Assembly (NCBI GenBank): GCA_030447505.1
Contig: JAUJOT010000003.1
Location: 248,001-312,000, forward strand
Reading direction: 5' to 3'
DNA: 64,000 nucleotides
DNA from: Solirubrobacteraceae bacterium
Lineage (GTDB): Bacteria; Actinomycetota; Thermoleophilia; Solirubrobacterales; Solirubrobacteraceae
The translations under genes were made by a program, and so were the position numbers. The notes below the pieces were generated by a model. The model did not search any database, had not been told where the DNA came from, and saw only the letters and a program-made list of their open reading frames with translations. Of this stretch, positions 28,765 to 37,906 are shown piece after piece (the first letter of the stretch is position 1; the number at the start of each line of letters is the position of its first letter).

Positions 28765-29984
28765 GCCGTCTGACGGAGTCGGCCAGAGCCGCCGTACGAG
28801 CTGCCGCCGCGCGGCGGCAGAGCAGCGAGCGTCCTCGTGAGCACGACGAGCGCCACGAGCAGCAGCGCGTTGCGCGCCGCCACGATCACGACGACGTCGG
28901 TCTGCACGTCGACGAGGTCGAAGTAGCGGCTCGGAAACTCGACCTGCGTGAGGACGATCGCGGCGGTCGTCAGCAGCGCGACGGCGCGCCGGCCCCAGAC
29001 CCACGCGAGCGCCGCGAACGGGGCGAGCCAGATCACGTACTGCGGCGAGAAGACCTTGCCGAGCGTGACGAACGCCAGCAGGGCGGCGAAGCCGCAGAGG
29101 ACCAGCTGCTGCGCGTCGGGCCGGCGCGTGGCAAGCCAGGCGATCGCCCCCAGCGCGACGACGAGCAGCAACGAGAACAGCGCCTCGACCGTCTCCGCGT
29201 GCCCGCCCTCGAGGCCATTTGACTTGAAGCGGTCGGGGCGCGGCTCGGTGCCGGTGACGTCCGAGCCGCCGAGCGCGAACAGGACGCTCGCGGCGGTCGA
29301 CTCGATCTGCACCGGGCGGTCGAGGTGAAACTCGAACGAGTCGACGTAGCCGGCGCCCGCGAGCGGCAGCGAGATCGCGACGACGAGCGCCGCGAAGATC
29401 GCGGCGCCGCGCAGCGCCGCGCGCCACTCGCCGCGGCCGGCAAGCCAGACGATCGCGACGACGGCGAGCAATCCGGGAAAGAGCTTCGTCATCGTGCCGA
29501 CGCCGAGCAGCGCGAAGCCGAGCGCGTGGCGCTCGCGTGAGAGCGCGAGCAGGCCGCCGAGCGCGATCGCGATCGGCAGGGCGTCGAAGTGCGTGCGCAG
29601 CGACGCGCCGATCAGGACCGGCGTCGCCACGAGCAGCCAGGCGGCGGTGACGCCCGCACGACCGCCGCCGGCAAGCTGTGCGGCGAGCTGCTGCGCAGCG
29701 AGCAGGCAGAGGCCCATCAGCACGCCGAAGCTCGCGGCATACGTCGTGTCGTCGAGCCCGGGCACGCCAGCCAGCCAGATCGGAATCGCCGCCAGCGGCG
29801 GGTACTCGAAGGCGAAGTCGACGTACGGCAGCTCGCCGGCGTGCAGGAGCTGGGCATAGACGCCGTAGACGTAGAGGTCGTTCACGCGGACGTCGGAGAA
29901 CGGGCCGACCGTCGTGGCGAGCGCGTAGACGACGAGCAGCGCGACGCCCGCAACCGTGCGCTGCAGGCCGTGCGAGGCGGTCAT
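28659..29984 (-). CDS. GT87/DUF2029-like polyprenol-dependent glycosyltransferase
   Basis: 441-residue polytopic membrane protein with about ten helices. The first extracytoplasmic loop carries DVRVNDLYVYGVYAQLLHAG and YVDFAFEYPPLAAIPIW, with the Asp and EYPP signature of DUF2029/GT87 mannosyltransferases. KVFSPQYVIWLAPFA near the end is also typical. Such enzymes use polyprenyl-phosphate mannose or similar donors outside the membrane. The last 45 residues have no membrane character and arise because no stop occurs before the frame runs into the convergent phosphoesterase gene. It overlaps the upstream gene by four bases. Confidence 0.8.
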   Translation of the reverse strand: MTASHGLQRTVAGVALLVVYALATTVGPFSDVRVNDLYVYGVYAQLLHAGELPYVDFAFEYPPLAAIPIWLAGVPGLDDTTYAASFGVLMGLCLLAAQQLAAQLAGGGRAGVTAAWLLVATPVLIGASLRTHFDALPIAIALGGLLALSRERHALGFALLGVGTMTKLFPGLLAVVAIVWLAGRGEWRAALRGAAIFAALVVAISLPLAGAGYVDSFEFHLDRPVQIESTAASVLFALGGSDVTGTEPRPDRFKSNGLEGGHAETVEALFSLLLVVALGAIAWLATRRPDAQQLVLCGFAALLAFVTLGKVFSPQYVIWLAPFAALAWVWGRRAVALLTTAAIVLTQVEFPSRYFDLVDVQTDVVVIVAARNALLLVALVVLTRTLAALPPRGGSSYGGSGRLRQTAHTAGSSSCSIASARIGCEHCTSTPISQGSSSDVS

Positions 29985-31672
29985 CGACGCGCCGGCTGCG
30001 CGAGCGCGAAGCGGCCCAGCAGCGCGATCATCACGAGCCCGAAGAACCACGGGATGTAGAGGTAGAACCAGTGCGAGATGCCGAGCTGCAGCGCGATCAG
30101 GATCGCCGCGCTGAGCGCGGCCAGTCCGACGACGTCGCGCCGCCGCGGGACGAACGCGAGCGCGAGCGCCAGCAGCGCGGCCGCGACCTGCACGGCGCGC
30201 TGGGCGACGTTCAGCCATTCGACGTCCGGGTCGTACAACCCCCATACCGAGAACGGCGAGCCGCGCTGTGCCTGGAAGCCGATCGTGCGGTCCCAGAACT
30301 CGCGCAGGCTCAGGTCGCCGATCAGCGGCGCGAACGCGAGCACCACGGCCGCCGCGAAGGCGAACGCGTACGCGACGATCGCGCGCGCCCGCGGGCGCCC
30401 GTGCATCGCGAACAGCGGCGCCAGCGCCAGCGGCGCGAACTTCGTCACTCCCGCAAGCGCGACGAGCGCCCCTCGCGCCGGCGCGCTGCCGGCCGCCCAC
30501 ACCGCGGCCAGCACGAGCACGGCGACGAGCGCGTCGTTGGAGTTCGACATCAGCGCGTAGAGCGTGAACGGGTAGGTCGCCCAGGCGTAGGCCAGCAGCA
30601 CGCCGAGGTCCGGCCCGCGCACGCGCCGTCCGATCAGGAAGCACAGCGCCAGCGCGAGCAGGTCAAACGCGATCGCCGCGGCGTGCGCGGCCGGCAGGTC
30701 GTCCCAGCGCCCGCTCCACCTCAGCGCCTGCTCGAAGGGCACGTAGGCGAGGTAGACCAGCGGTCCGTACGTGTCGCCGCTGGCGTTGTCGCTCGGAAAC
30801 TCCCCGTACAGCGCGTCACCATCGACGATCCGGTCGGCGCCGATCACGCCGGCGTAGCCGACGTCGATGACGTTGGAGTTGGTCACGTTCAGCGCGACGC
30901 GGAAGCCGACGAGGAAGATCACCGCGATCGCCAGCCAGCCGACGGGCACGAGCAGTGCAAGCGGCCGCTGCTCCTGCTCCCGCGCCTCGTCGCCGCGGCG
31001 CAGGCCGACCCACAGCATCCGCGCGAGCAGGTAGAGCAGCAGCGGCGGCACGAGCGGCACCGACACGTCGACGCGCGCCGCGTTGAAGAACGCCGTCGAG
31101 GCCGAGAAGGCGCTCAGCACGAGCAGGTCCAGATGCAGCATCCGCCACGGACGGCGCAGGAACGGCAGCACGAACAGCACCGCCAGCGGGATCCACACCC
31201 ACGGCGCGTTGACGATCCGGCCGAACGCGCCGGGGTAGCCGCGCGCCATCGACCACGGCACCTGGTAGTCCGTCCATGCCTCGAGCACGCGGCCGCTGCG
31301 GTCGTCGATCAGCACCTGCGCGATCTCGCTGCGCCGCGCGGCCGCCTTCGGCTTTGAGAAGTAGGACACCTGCCAGCGGTCGGCGCCCTTGAGAAAGACC
31401 TCGCGCGTCCAGCCCGGATGCGCGCGCAGCTCGCGGCGCACCTTCGCGATGCGATCGGCGACGCTGCCGACGCGCTCGGCGGTCTGCGCGCGGCCCGGCG
31501 GCGCCACGTCGTCGCTCGACGGGCGCACGAGCGCGTTCGGGCTGGTCGCGCTTCCCGGCAGGTTCGTCGGCAGCCCGCCGGCGCTGCCCGGCGTGCGCAG
31601 CTGCGCCGCGGCGGGGCCGGCGCTGAGCAGCACGATCAGCAGCGCGACGCAGCCGGCCGCGCTGCGCGTCAG
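29981..31672 (-). CDS. Polytopic GT-C glycosyltransferase-like protein with amino-terminal soluble domain
   Basis: 563-residue protein. A signal sequence (TRSAAGCVALLIVLLSAGPA) is followed by an extracytoplasmic domain of about 120 residues with a PepSY-like look (DRWQVSYFSKPK, IAQVLIDDRSGRVLEAWTD, VPWSMARGYPGAFG). Some ten membrane helices follow, with a GT87-type loop (DALYGEFPSDNASGDTYGPL). The start must lie before the signal; the only codon available is CTG at 31672, overlapping the gtrA TGA (CTGA), with GGAG nine bases before it. Probable polyprenol-phosphate-sugar transferase; acceptor unknown. It overlaps the next GT by four bases. Confidence 0.72.
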   Translation of the reverse strand: MTRSAAGCVALLIVLLSAGPAAAQLRTPGSAGGLPTNLPGSATSPNALVRPSSDDVAPPGRAQTAERVGSVADRIAKVRRELRAHPGWTREVFLKGADRWQVSYFSKPKAAARRSEIAQVLIDDRSGRVLEAWTDYQVPWSMARGYPGAFGRIVNAPWVWIPLAVLFVLPFLRRPWRMLHLDLLVLSAFSASTAFFNAARVDVSVPLVPPLLLYLLARMLWVGLRRGDEAREQEQRPLALLVPVGWLAIAVIFLVGFRVALNVTNSNVIDVGYAGVIGADRIVDGDALYGEFPSDNASGDTYGPLVYLAYVPFEQALRWSGRWDDLPAAHAAAIAFDLLALALCFLIGRRVRGPDLGVLLAYAWATYPFTLYALMSNSNDALVAVLVLAAVWAAGSAPARGALVALAGVTKFAPLALAPLFAMHGRPRARAIVAYAFAFAAAVVLAFAPLIGDLSLREFWDRTIGFQAQRGSPFSVWGLYDPDVEWLNVAQRAVQVAAALLALALAFVPRRRDVVGLAALSAAILIALQLGISHWFYLYIPWFFGLVMIALLGRFALAQPARR

Positions 31673-32154
31673 GCGCGAAAGCTCCAGAGCTTGTTGCCGA
31701 CGAAGTTCAGCGGTGTCGCGGCGACGATCGCGATCGCCTGCGCCGGGACGGTGCCCATGCCGAGGACCGCGTCCATGTCGAGCGCCTCGACGAGCGCGTA
31801 GAGCACGATCAGGTTCAGGCCGAACGCGACAACCGAGACGACACAGAAGCGCGCGGCCTGAAAGCCCGCGTGGCCGGCGCTGGCGCGAAACGTCCACAGC
31901 CGGTTCCAGATGAAGTTGTTGCTCAGCGCGACGACGAAGGCGCCTGTCGCGGCGAGCGGGTAGGCGGCGGACAAACCGTGCTCGAGCAACGTGTAGACGA
32001 GCAGGTTGACGACGTAGCCGCTCGCGCCGACGAGGCCGAAGCGCACGAGCTGCAGCCAGTTCGACGGCTTGCGCAGGCCGGCGCGCACGCGCGTCTGGCC
32101 GCGCAGGCGCGCTGCGTCGATCGAGCTCTCGGCGACGGCCTCTTCGGCGCTCAC
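31669..32154 (-). CDS. GtrA family membrane protein
   Basis: 161-residue four-helix protein of the GtrA family (QLVRFGLVGASGYVVNLLVY, FVVALSNNFIWNRLWTFR, and a second NFVGNKLWSF near the end), proposed flippases of polyprenyl-phosphate sugars. GTG at 32154 (VSAEEAVAESSID) was chosen because the longer frame upstream lies antisense inside the phosphodiesterase gene. Its context with two GT-C type transferases supports a lipid-linked sugar pathway: GtrA flips and the GT-C enzymes transfer. Confidence 0.88.
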   Translation of the reverse strand: MSAEEAVAESSIDAARLRGQTRVRAGLRKPSNWLQLVRFGLVGASGYVVNLLVYTLLEHGLSAAYPLAATGAFVVALSNNFIWNRLWTFRASAGHAGFQAARFCVVSVVAFGLNLIVLYALVEALDMDAVLGMGTVPAQAIAIVAATPLNFVGNKLWSFRA

Positions 32155-32164
32155 GCCGAAGAGG

Positions 32165-33628
32165 TTACGCGGCGCCGAAGTGACCGATGACCATCGGCGC
32201 GACGTCCGCGATCGACCAGTTGCCATCCGCCCGCTGCGGCGGCGCCGGCACGCCGCAGAACAGCAGCGCGCCGAGCGAGTCGACGCGATGCAGCGAGCCG
32301 TGGCTGCCGCCGCGCACGTGCGCGCGGTTGCCCCAGTCGGGAAACTCGTACCCCGGCTCGGCGGACAGCAGGACGTCACCCGACGTCGCGCAGGTCATCG
32401 CCGCCCAGACGCGCGCCAGCGCGTCGGGGTAGTTGTCGCAGTGCAGCACGCCGTCCTCGCTGTGCGCGAGCAGCGTGTCGAGCTCGCCGTCGACGGACCA
32501 GCGCCGGCCGCGGACGTCGGCCACCTCGTCGCCCGGCGCGAACGACAGCTCGCCGCGCGCTCCGCCGATCCAGACGCGGTCGGCGTCCCACCACATCACG
32601 ACGTCGACGCCCTCGATCGCCCGTGCCGTGGCGACGACGCGCGGCAGCGCGCTCTCGCGCGCCTCGAGAACCAGGTAGATCATCGCCGAGCGCTGTGCCG
32701 GGCAGAGCGCGAGCTCGGCGTGGCGCGCGCCCGCGCCCGACGGCGGCAGCACGCGCCAGTCGGCAAACGCCCCGGCGAGGTCGATCGTGCGCTCGATGTG
32801 CGAGTGCGAGTGGTCGGCCATGACGATCATCGCGTGCTCGTCGAGGAACGCGTCGGTGCCGCCGCCGGCTTCCATCACGCGCCACAGCTCGGCGTCGGCG
32901 CTCGCGATCGACTGAATCTGCGCGTGCGGCCCGTTCTTGTGCGAGTGCGCGTCGTTGTCGGGCAGCGACAGCAGCAGGAAGTCGAACAGGTCGTGCTCGA
33001 CGAGGTGAGACCCGATGCAGCCGGCGTGCTGGTCGCGCATGCCGGGGATCCCCATCCGCGACCAGCAGCCCGTCCTGCGGCTCGCGAAGATGTCGGCGTA
33101 GAAGAGCTCGCGCGGGCCCAGGGCGGAGCGCCTGAAGAGCTGCGAGGCGGCGCGCGTCAGCGCGAAGTCGCGCGAGATCTCGTGCTCGTGACGGCCGCGA
33201 TAGATGAGGTACGTCGTGCCCGCCGTGCGCACCTCCTCGGTGTCGTCGAGCGTCTCGAAGACCGTCGCCACGTCGGGCGACAGGTGCGTCGCGTTCATGT
33301 TGAAGATCGTGTCGACGAGCTGGCGGTTGAGGCCGAACCTGCGCGCCGCCGAGAACGACGAGCCGTACTCGACGTAGCGCTGCTCGGCGCGCGAGTACCA
33401 GTTCATCGACGGGATCTCGTGCTCGTCCTGCAGGACGCCGGTCGCGATCGTCGCCGCGCAGACCGGCGTCACCGACGGAAACGCCGCCACGCATTCGGAG
33501 ACGTACTGGCCCCGCTCGGCGATCGCCTGCAGTGCGGGCGCGTTGCCCGAGCGCATCGCGCGCTCGACCATCGTCGGCTTCATCCCGTCGATGACGGTCA
33601 GGACGAGCTTGGGCGGTGTAGCGCTCAC
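32165..33628 (-). CDS. Alkaline phosphatase superfamily phosphodiesterase-like protein
   Basis: 487-residue member of the type I phosphodiesterase/nucleotide pyrophosphatase group. Metal ligands and nucleophile: VIDGMKPTMVERA (Asp), FPSVTPVCAATIATG with the nucleophilic Thr, SLPDNDAHSHKNGP, and MADHSHSHIE. No signal peptide is visible at the GTG start (VSATPPKLVLTVIDGMK), so it is probably cytoplasmic. The GTG overlaps the TGA of the DUF4126 gene. The natural substrate is unknown; a phospholipid or nucleotide-sugar phosphoester is plausible given the glycosyltransferase neighbours. Confidence 0.85.
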   Translation of the reverse strand: MSATPPKLVLTVIDGMKPTMVERAMRSGNAPALQAIAERGQYVSECVAAFPSVTPVCAATIATGVLQDEHEIPSMNWYSRAEQRYVEYGSSFSAARRFGLNRQLVDTIFNMNATHLSPDVATVFETLDDTEEVRTAGTTYLIYRGRHEHEISRDFALTRAASQLFRRSALGPRELFYADIFASRRTGCWSRMGIPGMRDQHAGCIGSHLVEHDLFDFLLLSLPDNDAHSHKNGPHAQIQSIASADAELWRVMEAGGGTDAFLDEHAMIVMADHSHSHIERTIDLAGAFADWRVLPPSGAGARHAELALCPAQRSAMIYLVLEARESALPRVVATARAIEGVDVVMWWDADRVWIGGARGELSFAPGDEVADVRGRRWSVDGELDTLLAHSEDGVLHCDNYPDALARVWAAMTCATSGDVLLSAEPGYEFPDWGNRAHVRGGSHGSLHRVDSLGALLFCGVPAPPQRADGNWSIADVAPMVIGHFGAA

Positions 33629-34203
33629 CGCAGGATGCGCAGCCCGGCGTACTTCTCGCCCTCGCGGCGCTTGGCGCCGCGCAGCAGGAAGGCGAAGAAG
33701 CCGAGCGCGAGGACCGAGATCGGCGCGGCGACGACCGCCAGCCCGGCGAGCAGCACGGCGCTGCCTTCGAGGTAGACCGGCAGCGCGGCGCGCGCCTCGG
33801 CGTCCAGCCGCGCCCGCACGCGCGTCGTCAGCGACCGCGTGGCGGCGGCGGCGAGCGCCGCGCACAGGCCGCCGGCGAGCAGGCCCGGCCACCAGATGTC
33901 GGTGTTGTCGGCGAGCGTGCCCGCGAACAGCAGCGCGCCGAGGCCGATCCCGATCCCCTGCGTGGCGGATTCGACGCGCCCCGCGATCGTCTCGCGCCGC
34001 GACAGGACGACCACGGCGATCAGCGCCACGACGACCGCCAGCAGCCAGAGCGGCTGCTCGAGGAACGCAAACGAGGTCCCCTCGTAGTCGATGCCGACGT
34101 CGGCGCTGGCCAGCGCGCCGGCGACGAGCGCCGGCAGGAACGGCCGCAGACCGGCCGCGCCGGCCAGCCCTGAGCCCTGGAGGATGTCGATCAGCAGTTG
34201 CAA
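33625..34203 (-). CDS. DUF4126 membrane protein
   Basis: 192-residue protein with about five membrane helices. The amino-terminus LLIDILQGSGLAGAAGLRPF and the sequence LEQPLWLLAVVVALIAVVVL fit DUF4126, a family of unknown function. TTG at 34203 is the only start keeping the first helix. The 3' end overlaps the phosphodiesterase start by three bases and the gene is divergent from an aminotransferase gene, 24 bases away. It is the first gene of the envelope operon. Confidence 0.8.
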   Translation of the reverse strand: MQLLIDILQGSGLAGAAGLRPFLPALVAGALASADVGIDYEGTSFAFLEQPLWLLAVVVALIAVVVLSRRETIAGRVESATQGIGIGLGALLFAGTLADNTDIWWPGLLAGGLCAALAAAATRSLTTRVRARLDAEARAALPVYLEGSAVLLAGLAVVAAPISVLALGFFAFLLRGAKRREGEKYAGLRILR

Positions 34204-34212
34204 CGCGTCCGG

Positions 34213-34218
34213 TACCTT
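34213..34218 (+). promoter_or_regulatory. Putative -10 element for aminotransferase gene
   Basis: TACCTT ends nine bases before the ATG at 34228, with GGAGGG lying between. It sits in the 24-base divergent gap with the DUF4126 gene. No -35 was identified. Confidence 0.3.
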
Positions 34219-34227
34219 GGAGGGCGC

Positions 34228-35664
34228 ATGACGATAGACGACAGGGACGCGCGCATACCCGGCGGCCCCCGATCGATGACATCCGCTCCGGGACCCCGGC
34301 AGACGTCGCGCGATCTCGAGCGCTACGCGGGCCTGTTCGCCGCCCGGACGAAGGTCATGAAGTCCTCGGCGATGCGCGACCTTATGGCGCTCACCGAGCG
34401 CGGCGACATCATCTCGCTGGCCGGCGGCCTGCCCGACACCTCCTCGTTTCCGGCCGCGTCGTTCGCGGCGATCATGGGCGACGTCGCCGTCGACTCGACC
34501 GCGCGCTGCCTGCAGTACGGGCCCACCGAGGGCCTGGCGGTGCTCAAGAGCTGCATCGCCGAGGTGATGGCCGAGGAGGGCACGACCGTCGATCCCGACG
34601 ACGTGCTCGTCACGACCGGCGGCCAGCAGGTGATCGACCTCGTCTGCAAGACGCTGATCGATCCCGGCGACATCATCATCGCGGAGGCGCCGACCTATCC
34701 GGGCGCCGTGCCGACGTTCTGCTCCTACCAGGCCGACGTGATCCAGATCGGCCTCGACGAGGACGGCATGCGGATCGGCGAGCTCGAGCAGACGCTCGAC
34801 CGCCTCGACCGCGACGGCCGGCGGCCGAAGTTCATCTACACCGTCCCGACGTTCCAGAACCCGGGCGGGACGACGATGTCGCTGCCGCGGCGGCGACGTC
34901 TCGTCGAGGTCGTCCGCGAGCGCGAGCTGCTCGTGCTCGAGGACAACCCGTACGGCCTGCTGCGCTACGAGGGCGAGCCGCTGCCGACGCTCTACGCCCT
35001 CGAGGGCGGCGACTTCGTCATCTACCTCGGCACCTTCTCGAAGATCCTCTCGCCCGGCGTGCGCCTGGGCTGGAGCATCGGTCCGCGCCCGGTGCTCGAG
35101 AAGATGAACATCGGCAAGCAGGCGTCGGATCTCTGCTCGTCGTCGCTGACGCAGCTCTTCGTCGCGGCCTACTTCGACAGCGGGCGCTGGCAGGACTACG
35201 TTCATTCGCTGAAGGAGATCTACCGCCGCCGCCGCGACGTGATGCTCGACGCGCTCGCCGAGTGCCTCGGCCCGGAATCGCGCTGGACGCACCCGCAGGG
35301 CGGCCTCTTCATCTGGGTCACGCTGCCCGACTACATCGACACCACCGACCTGTTGGCGCTCGCGCTCGACGAGCACGTCGCGTTCGTGCCCGGCCGCGCG
35401 GCGTTCCTCGACGGGCGCGGCGCGAGCTCGATGCGGCTGAACTTCTCGGGCGTCGGCGAAGCCGACATCCGCGAGGGCGTGCGGCGGATCGGCGAGGTCG
35501 TGCGCGAGCAGGTCGAGCTGTACGGCACGCTGACCGGGACGCACGAGGCCGTCGAGGCGCCCGCCGAGCCGGCGCCCGGCGAGCCCGACGCCGAGCTCGC
35601 CGACGTGCTGCACCTGCCGCCTGCGCCCGAGCGTCGCGCGCCCCCGGGCGCGCGCGAGGGATGA
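34228..35664 (+). CDS. Class I/II PLP aminotransferase (LysN/MocR-domain-like)
   Basis: 478-residue fold-type I aminotransferase. The signature region LAGGLPDTSSFP, cofactor-ring residues in PTYPGAVPTF, NPGGTTMS, and the PLP lysine in LGTFSKILSPGVRLGW fit the 2-aminoadipate/aromatic aminotransferase branch related to MocR carboxy-terminal domains. An amino-terminal 30 residues precede the catalytic fold, and a Pro/Glu-rich tail of about 40 residues follows it. GGAGG precedes the ATG at 34228. The amino donor and acceptor are not predictable; ddl follows 55 bases later. Confidence 0.88.
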   Translation: MTIDDRDARIPGGPRSMTSAPGPRQTSRDLERYAGLFAARTKVMKSSAMRDLMALTERGDIISLAGGLPDTSSFPAASFAAIMGDVAVDSTARCLQYGPTEGLAVLKSCIAEVMAEEGTTVDPDDVLVTTGGQQVIDLVCKTLIDPGDIIIAEAPTYPGAVPTFCSYQADVIQIGLDEDGMRIGELEQTLDRLDRDGRRPKFIYTVPTFQNPGGTTMSLPRRRRLVEVVRERELLVLEDNPYGLLRYEGEPLPTLYALEGGDFVIYLGTFSKILSPGVRLGWSIGPRPVLEKMNIGKQASDLCSSSLTQLFVAAYFDSGRWQDYVHSLKEIYRRRRDVMLDALAECLGPESRWTHPQGGLFIWVTLPDYIDTTDLLALALDEHVAFVPGRAAFLDGRGASSMRLNFSGVGEADIREGVRRIGEVVREQVELYGTLTGTHEAVEAPAEPAPGEPDAELADVLHLPPAPERRAPPGAREG

Positions 35665-35719
35665 CCCAGCGCGAGTGCCCGGCGACGGCCCGCCTCGCCG
35701 TGCGGCGTAGGTCCTCGCG

Positions 35720-36649
35720 ATGACGCGGGTCGCGGTCCTCAAGGGCGGCCGCTCGCTGGAGCGCCAGGTGTCGCTGAAGTCCGGCGCGCGCGTCCAGGAC
35801 GCGCTGCACCGGCTCGGCCACGACGTCGTCGCGATCGACGTCGGCCACGACCTCGTGCGGCGCCTGCTCGAGAGCGCGCCCGACGTGGCGTTCGTCGCGC
35901 TGCACGGCCGCGACGGCGAGGACGGAACCGTGCAGGAGCTGCTCGAGGCGCTCGGGATCCCCTACACGGGCAGCGGCGTGTCGGCCTGCATCCGCTGCGC
36001 CGACAAGGTCATCGCCAAGAACCACATGCTCGACGCCGGCATTCCGACGCCCGAGTTCTTCGCGTTCAACGAGACGGCGTTCAAGGAGCTCGGCGCAGCG
36101 GACGCGCTGCCCGCGATCGAGGAGCGGCTCGGCTTTCCGATCGTCGTCAAGCCCGCCGGGCAGGGCTCGGCGCTCGGGATCAAGTTCGCGGATGCGTCCA
36201 AGGACGTGCCGGGGGCGCTCGTGGCGGCCTTCTCCTATGGCGACAAGGTCCTGCTCGAACGCCTCGTGCGCGGGCGCGACCTCGCGGTGTCCGTGCTCGA
36301 CGGCGAGGTTCTGCCGGTCGTCGAGGCGATGCCGACCGACGAGGAGTTCTACGACTTCGAGGCGCGCTACGAGATCGGCCGCACGCAGTTCGTCTGCCCG
36401 GCCGAGCTGCCCGACGAGGTGACGGCGCGCGCGCAGGAGCTCGCGCTGCAGGTGTGGGACGTGCTCGGCTGCCGCGGCTTCGCCCGCGTCGACCTCATGC
36501 TGTGCACGCAGAGCAACGAGCTGACCGTGCTCGAGGCCAATGCGATCCCCGGGATGACGGAGACCTCGCTGCTGCCGATGTCGGCCGACGCGGCGGGAAT
36601 CGGCTTCGACGCGCTGATCGAGCGCATCGTCGAGCTGGCGCGGCTGTAG
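35720..36649 (+). CDS. ddl: D-alanine--D-alanine ligase
   Basis: 309-residue ATP-grasp ligase making D-Ala-D-Ala for peptidoglycan. The amino-terminus VAVLKGGRSLERQVSLKSG, VAFVALHGRDGEDGTVQEL, IPYTGSGVSACIRCADKVI, PIVVKPAGQGSALGI, and the metal site ANAIPGMTETSLLPMSADAAG are all typical. It lies downstream of an aminotransferase that could in principle be a D-amino-acid enzyme, though that is not indicated by its motifs. An alternative D-Ala-D-Lac specificity is not supported by obvious context (no vanHAX). Confidence 0.95.
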   Translation: MTRVAVLKGGRSLERQVSLKSGARVQDALHRLGHDVVAIDVGHDLVRRLLESAPDVAFVALHGRDGEDGTVQELLEALGIPYTGSGVSACIRCADKVIAKNHMLDAGIPTPEFFAFNETAFKELGAADALPAIEERLGFPIVVKPAGQGSALGIKFADASKDVPGALVAAFSYGDKVLLERLVRGRDLAVSVLDGEVLPVVEAMPTDEEFYDFEARYEIGRTQFVCPAELPDEVTARAQELALQVWDVLGCRGFARVDLMLCTQSNELTVLEANAIPGMTETSLLPMSADAAGIGFDALIERIVELARL

Positions 36650-36682
36650 CGGAGTCCGCGTCGCGGGTCCGCGGCAGGGGTC

Positions 36683-37171
36683 CTACTCCTCGCCCGCGAA
36701 GTCCTCCGGAGTGACCTGGTCGAGGAAGTCCTTGAACTTCTCGACGACCTCCTCGGTGTCCTCGACGTCGTGCTCGAACTCGATCGCCGACTCGGCGATG
36801 ACCTCCTCGGCGGCGAAGATCGGCGCGCCCGAGCGCACCGCCAGCGCGAGCGCGTCGCTCGGTCGTGAGTCGATCTCCATCTCCTTGCCGTCGACGGCGA
36901 GCGTGATCGAGGCGAAGAACGTGTTGTCGCGCAGCTCGGTGACCGCGACCTGCGTGCAGCGCACTTCGAGTTCGCCGAGCACGTCGCAGAGCAGATCGTG
37001 CGTCATCGGTCGCGGCGTCGTCGCGCCCTGCAGCTTCATCAGGATCGCGGCTGCCTCTGGATGGCCGATCCAGATCGGCAGGAACTTGTTGCTGTCGACC
37101 GTCTTCAGCAGGACGATCGGTTGCTTGCCGACCATGTCGAAGCTGACGCCGTATATCACCATCTCCTGCAT
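36683..37171 (-). CDS. Bifunctional nuclease family protein (DUF151)
   Basis: 162-residue DUF151 protein: MVIYGVSFDMVGKQPIVLLK, LPIWIGHPEAAAI, RPMTHDLLCDVLGEL and IDSRPSDALALAVRSGAPIF are the hallmark stretches. The carboxy-terminal 40 residues are highly acidic (EHDVEDTEEVVEKFKDFLDQ). Plant and bacterial relatives show RNase and DNase activity in vitro; physiological function is unclear. ATG at 37171 is used; an ATG four codons upstream at 37183 is possible. It is convergent with ddl. Confidence 0.9.
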   Translation of the reverse strand: MQEMVIYGVSFDMVGKQPIVLLKTVDSNKFLPIWIGHPEAAAILMKLQGATTPRPMTHDLLCDVLGELEVRCTQVAVTELRDNTFFASITLAVDGKEMEIDSRPSDALALAVRSGAPIFAAEEVIAESAIEFEHDVEDTEEVVEKFKDFLDQVTPEDFAGEE

Positions 37172-37263
37172 TCGCTGGAGCATAGCTACGGGCTGTGCGC
37201 GCCTCGAATCTGCCGGCCGACGCGTTTGCCCGAAGCCGCGCGCTCGCCGGCAAGACGACGTTC

Positions 37264-37294
37264 TTGCCAAGTTCGCTGCGGCCGGCCCTATAGT
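37264..37294 (+). promoter_or_regulatory. Putative promoter of TetR gene
   Basis: TTGCCA (37264-37269) and TATAGT (37289-37294) with a 19-base spacer; the ATG is six bases beyond the -10, implying a leaderless message. The spacer is longer than ideal, so the -35 assignment is tentative while the -10 looks good. Confidence 0.45.
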
Positions 37295-37300
37295 CGTTGC

Positions 37301-37906
37301 ATGGCAGCGCGCGATAGACAGGCGTCGGTCAGGAGCCGCAGCGGTCGCGATCGCATCCTCGACGCGGCGTACGGACTCTTCAGCCGCGCCGGCGTGCGTG
37401 CGATCGGAGTCGACACGATCACGGCCGAGGCCGACGTGGCGAAGATGACGCTGTACCGCAACTTCGCCTCCAAGAGCGAGCTGGCGCTGGCGTTCCTGAC
37501 CCTGCGCGAGGAGCGCTGGACGCGTGGCTGGGTGCAGGCCGAGGTGCAGCGCCGCGCAGATACGCCGGGCGAGCAGCTGCTGGCGATCTTCGAGATCTTC
37601 TCGGAGTGGTTCGCGCGCGAGGACTTCGAGGGCTGCGCGTTCATCACGTCGCTGCTCGAGTTCGACGATCGCGCCGATCCCGTTCGCCAGGCCTGTGTCA
37701 CCCATCTCGCCAACATCCGCGCGTTCCTCTGCGAGCTGGCGACGGCCGCCGACGTACAAGACCCCGCGCGCTTCGCCGCGCAGTGGCACATCCTCATGAA
37801 GGGATCGATCGTCGCCGCCCACGAGGGCGACGCGGACGCCGCGATGAAGGCCCGCGAGATGGGTCTGCTGCTGCTTGCCCGCGAGGGCGTCGCTCTCGCC
37901 GCCTAG
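37301..37906 (+). CDS. TetR family transcriptional regulator
   Basis: 201-residue regulator. The amino-terminal HTH is RDRILDAAYGLFSRAGVRAI followed by VDTITAEADVAKMTLYRNFA, with the usual tyrosine in the recognition helix. The carboxy-terminal ligand/dimer domain begins near residue 65 (ALAFLTLREERWTRGWVQ). It contains DFEGCAFITSLLEF, a pattern common in the YxaF/LmrA-like TetR subgroup. The target and ligand are unknown; no divergent transporter or enzyme gene is adjacent, so the usual neighbour argument does not help. Confidence 0.9.
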   Translation: MAARDRQASVRSRSGRDRILDAAYGLFSRAGVRAIGVDTITAEADVAKMTLYRNFASKSELALAFLTLREERWTRGWVQAEVQRRADTPGEQLLAIFEIFSEWFAREDFEGCAFITSLLEFDDRADPVRQACVTHLANIRAFLCELATAADVQDPARFAAQWHILMKGSIVAAHEGDADAAMKAREMGLLLLAREGVALAA

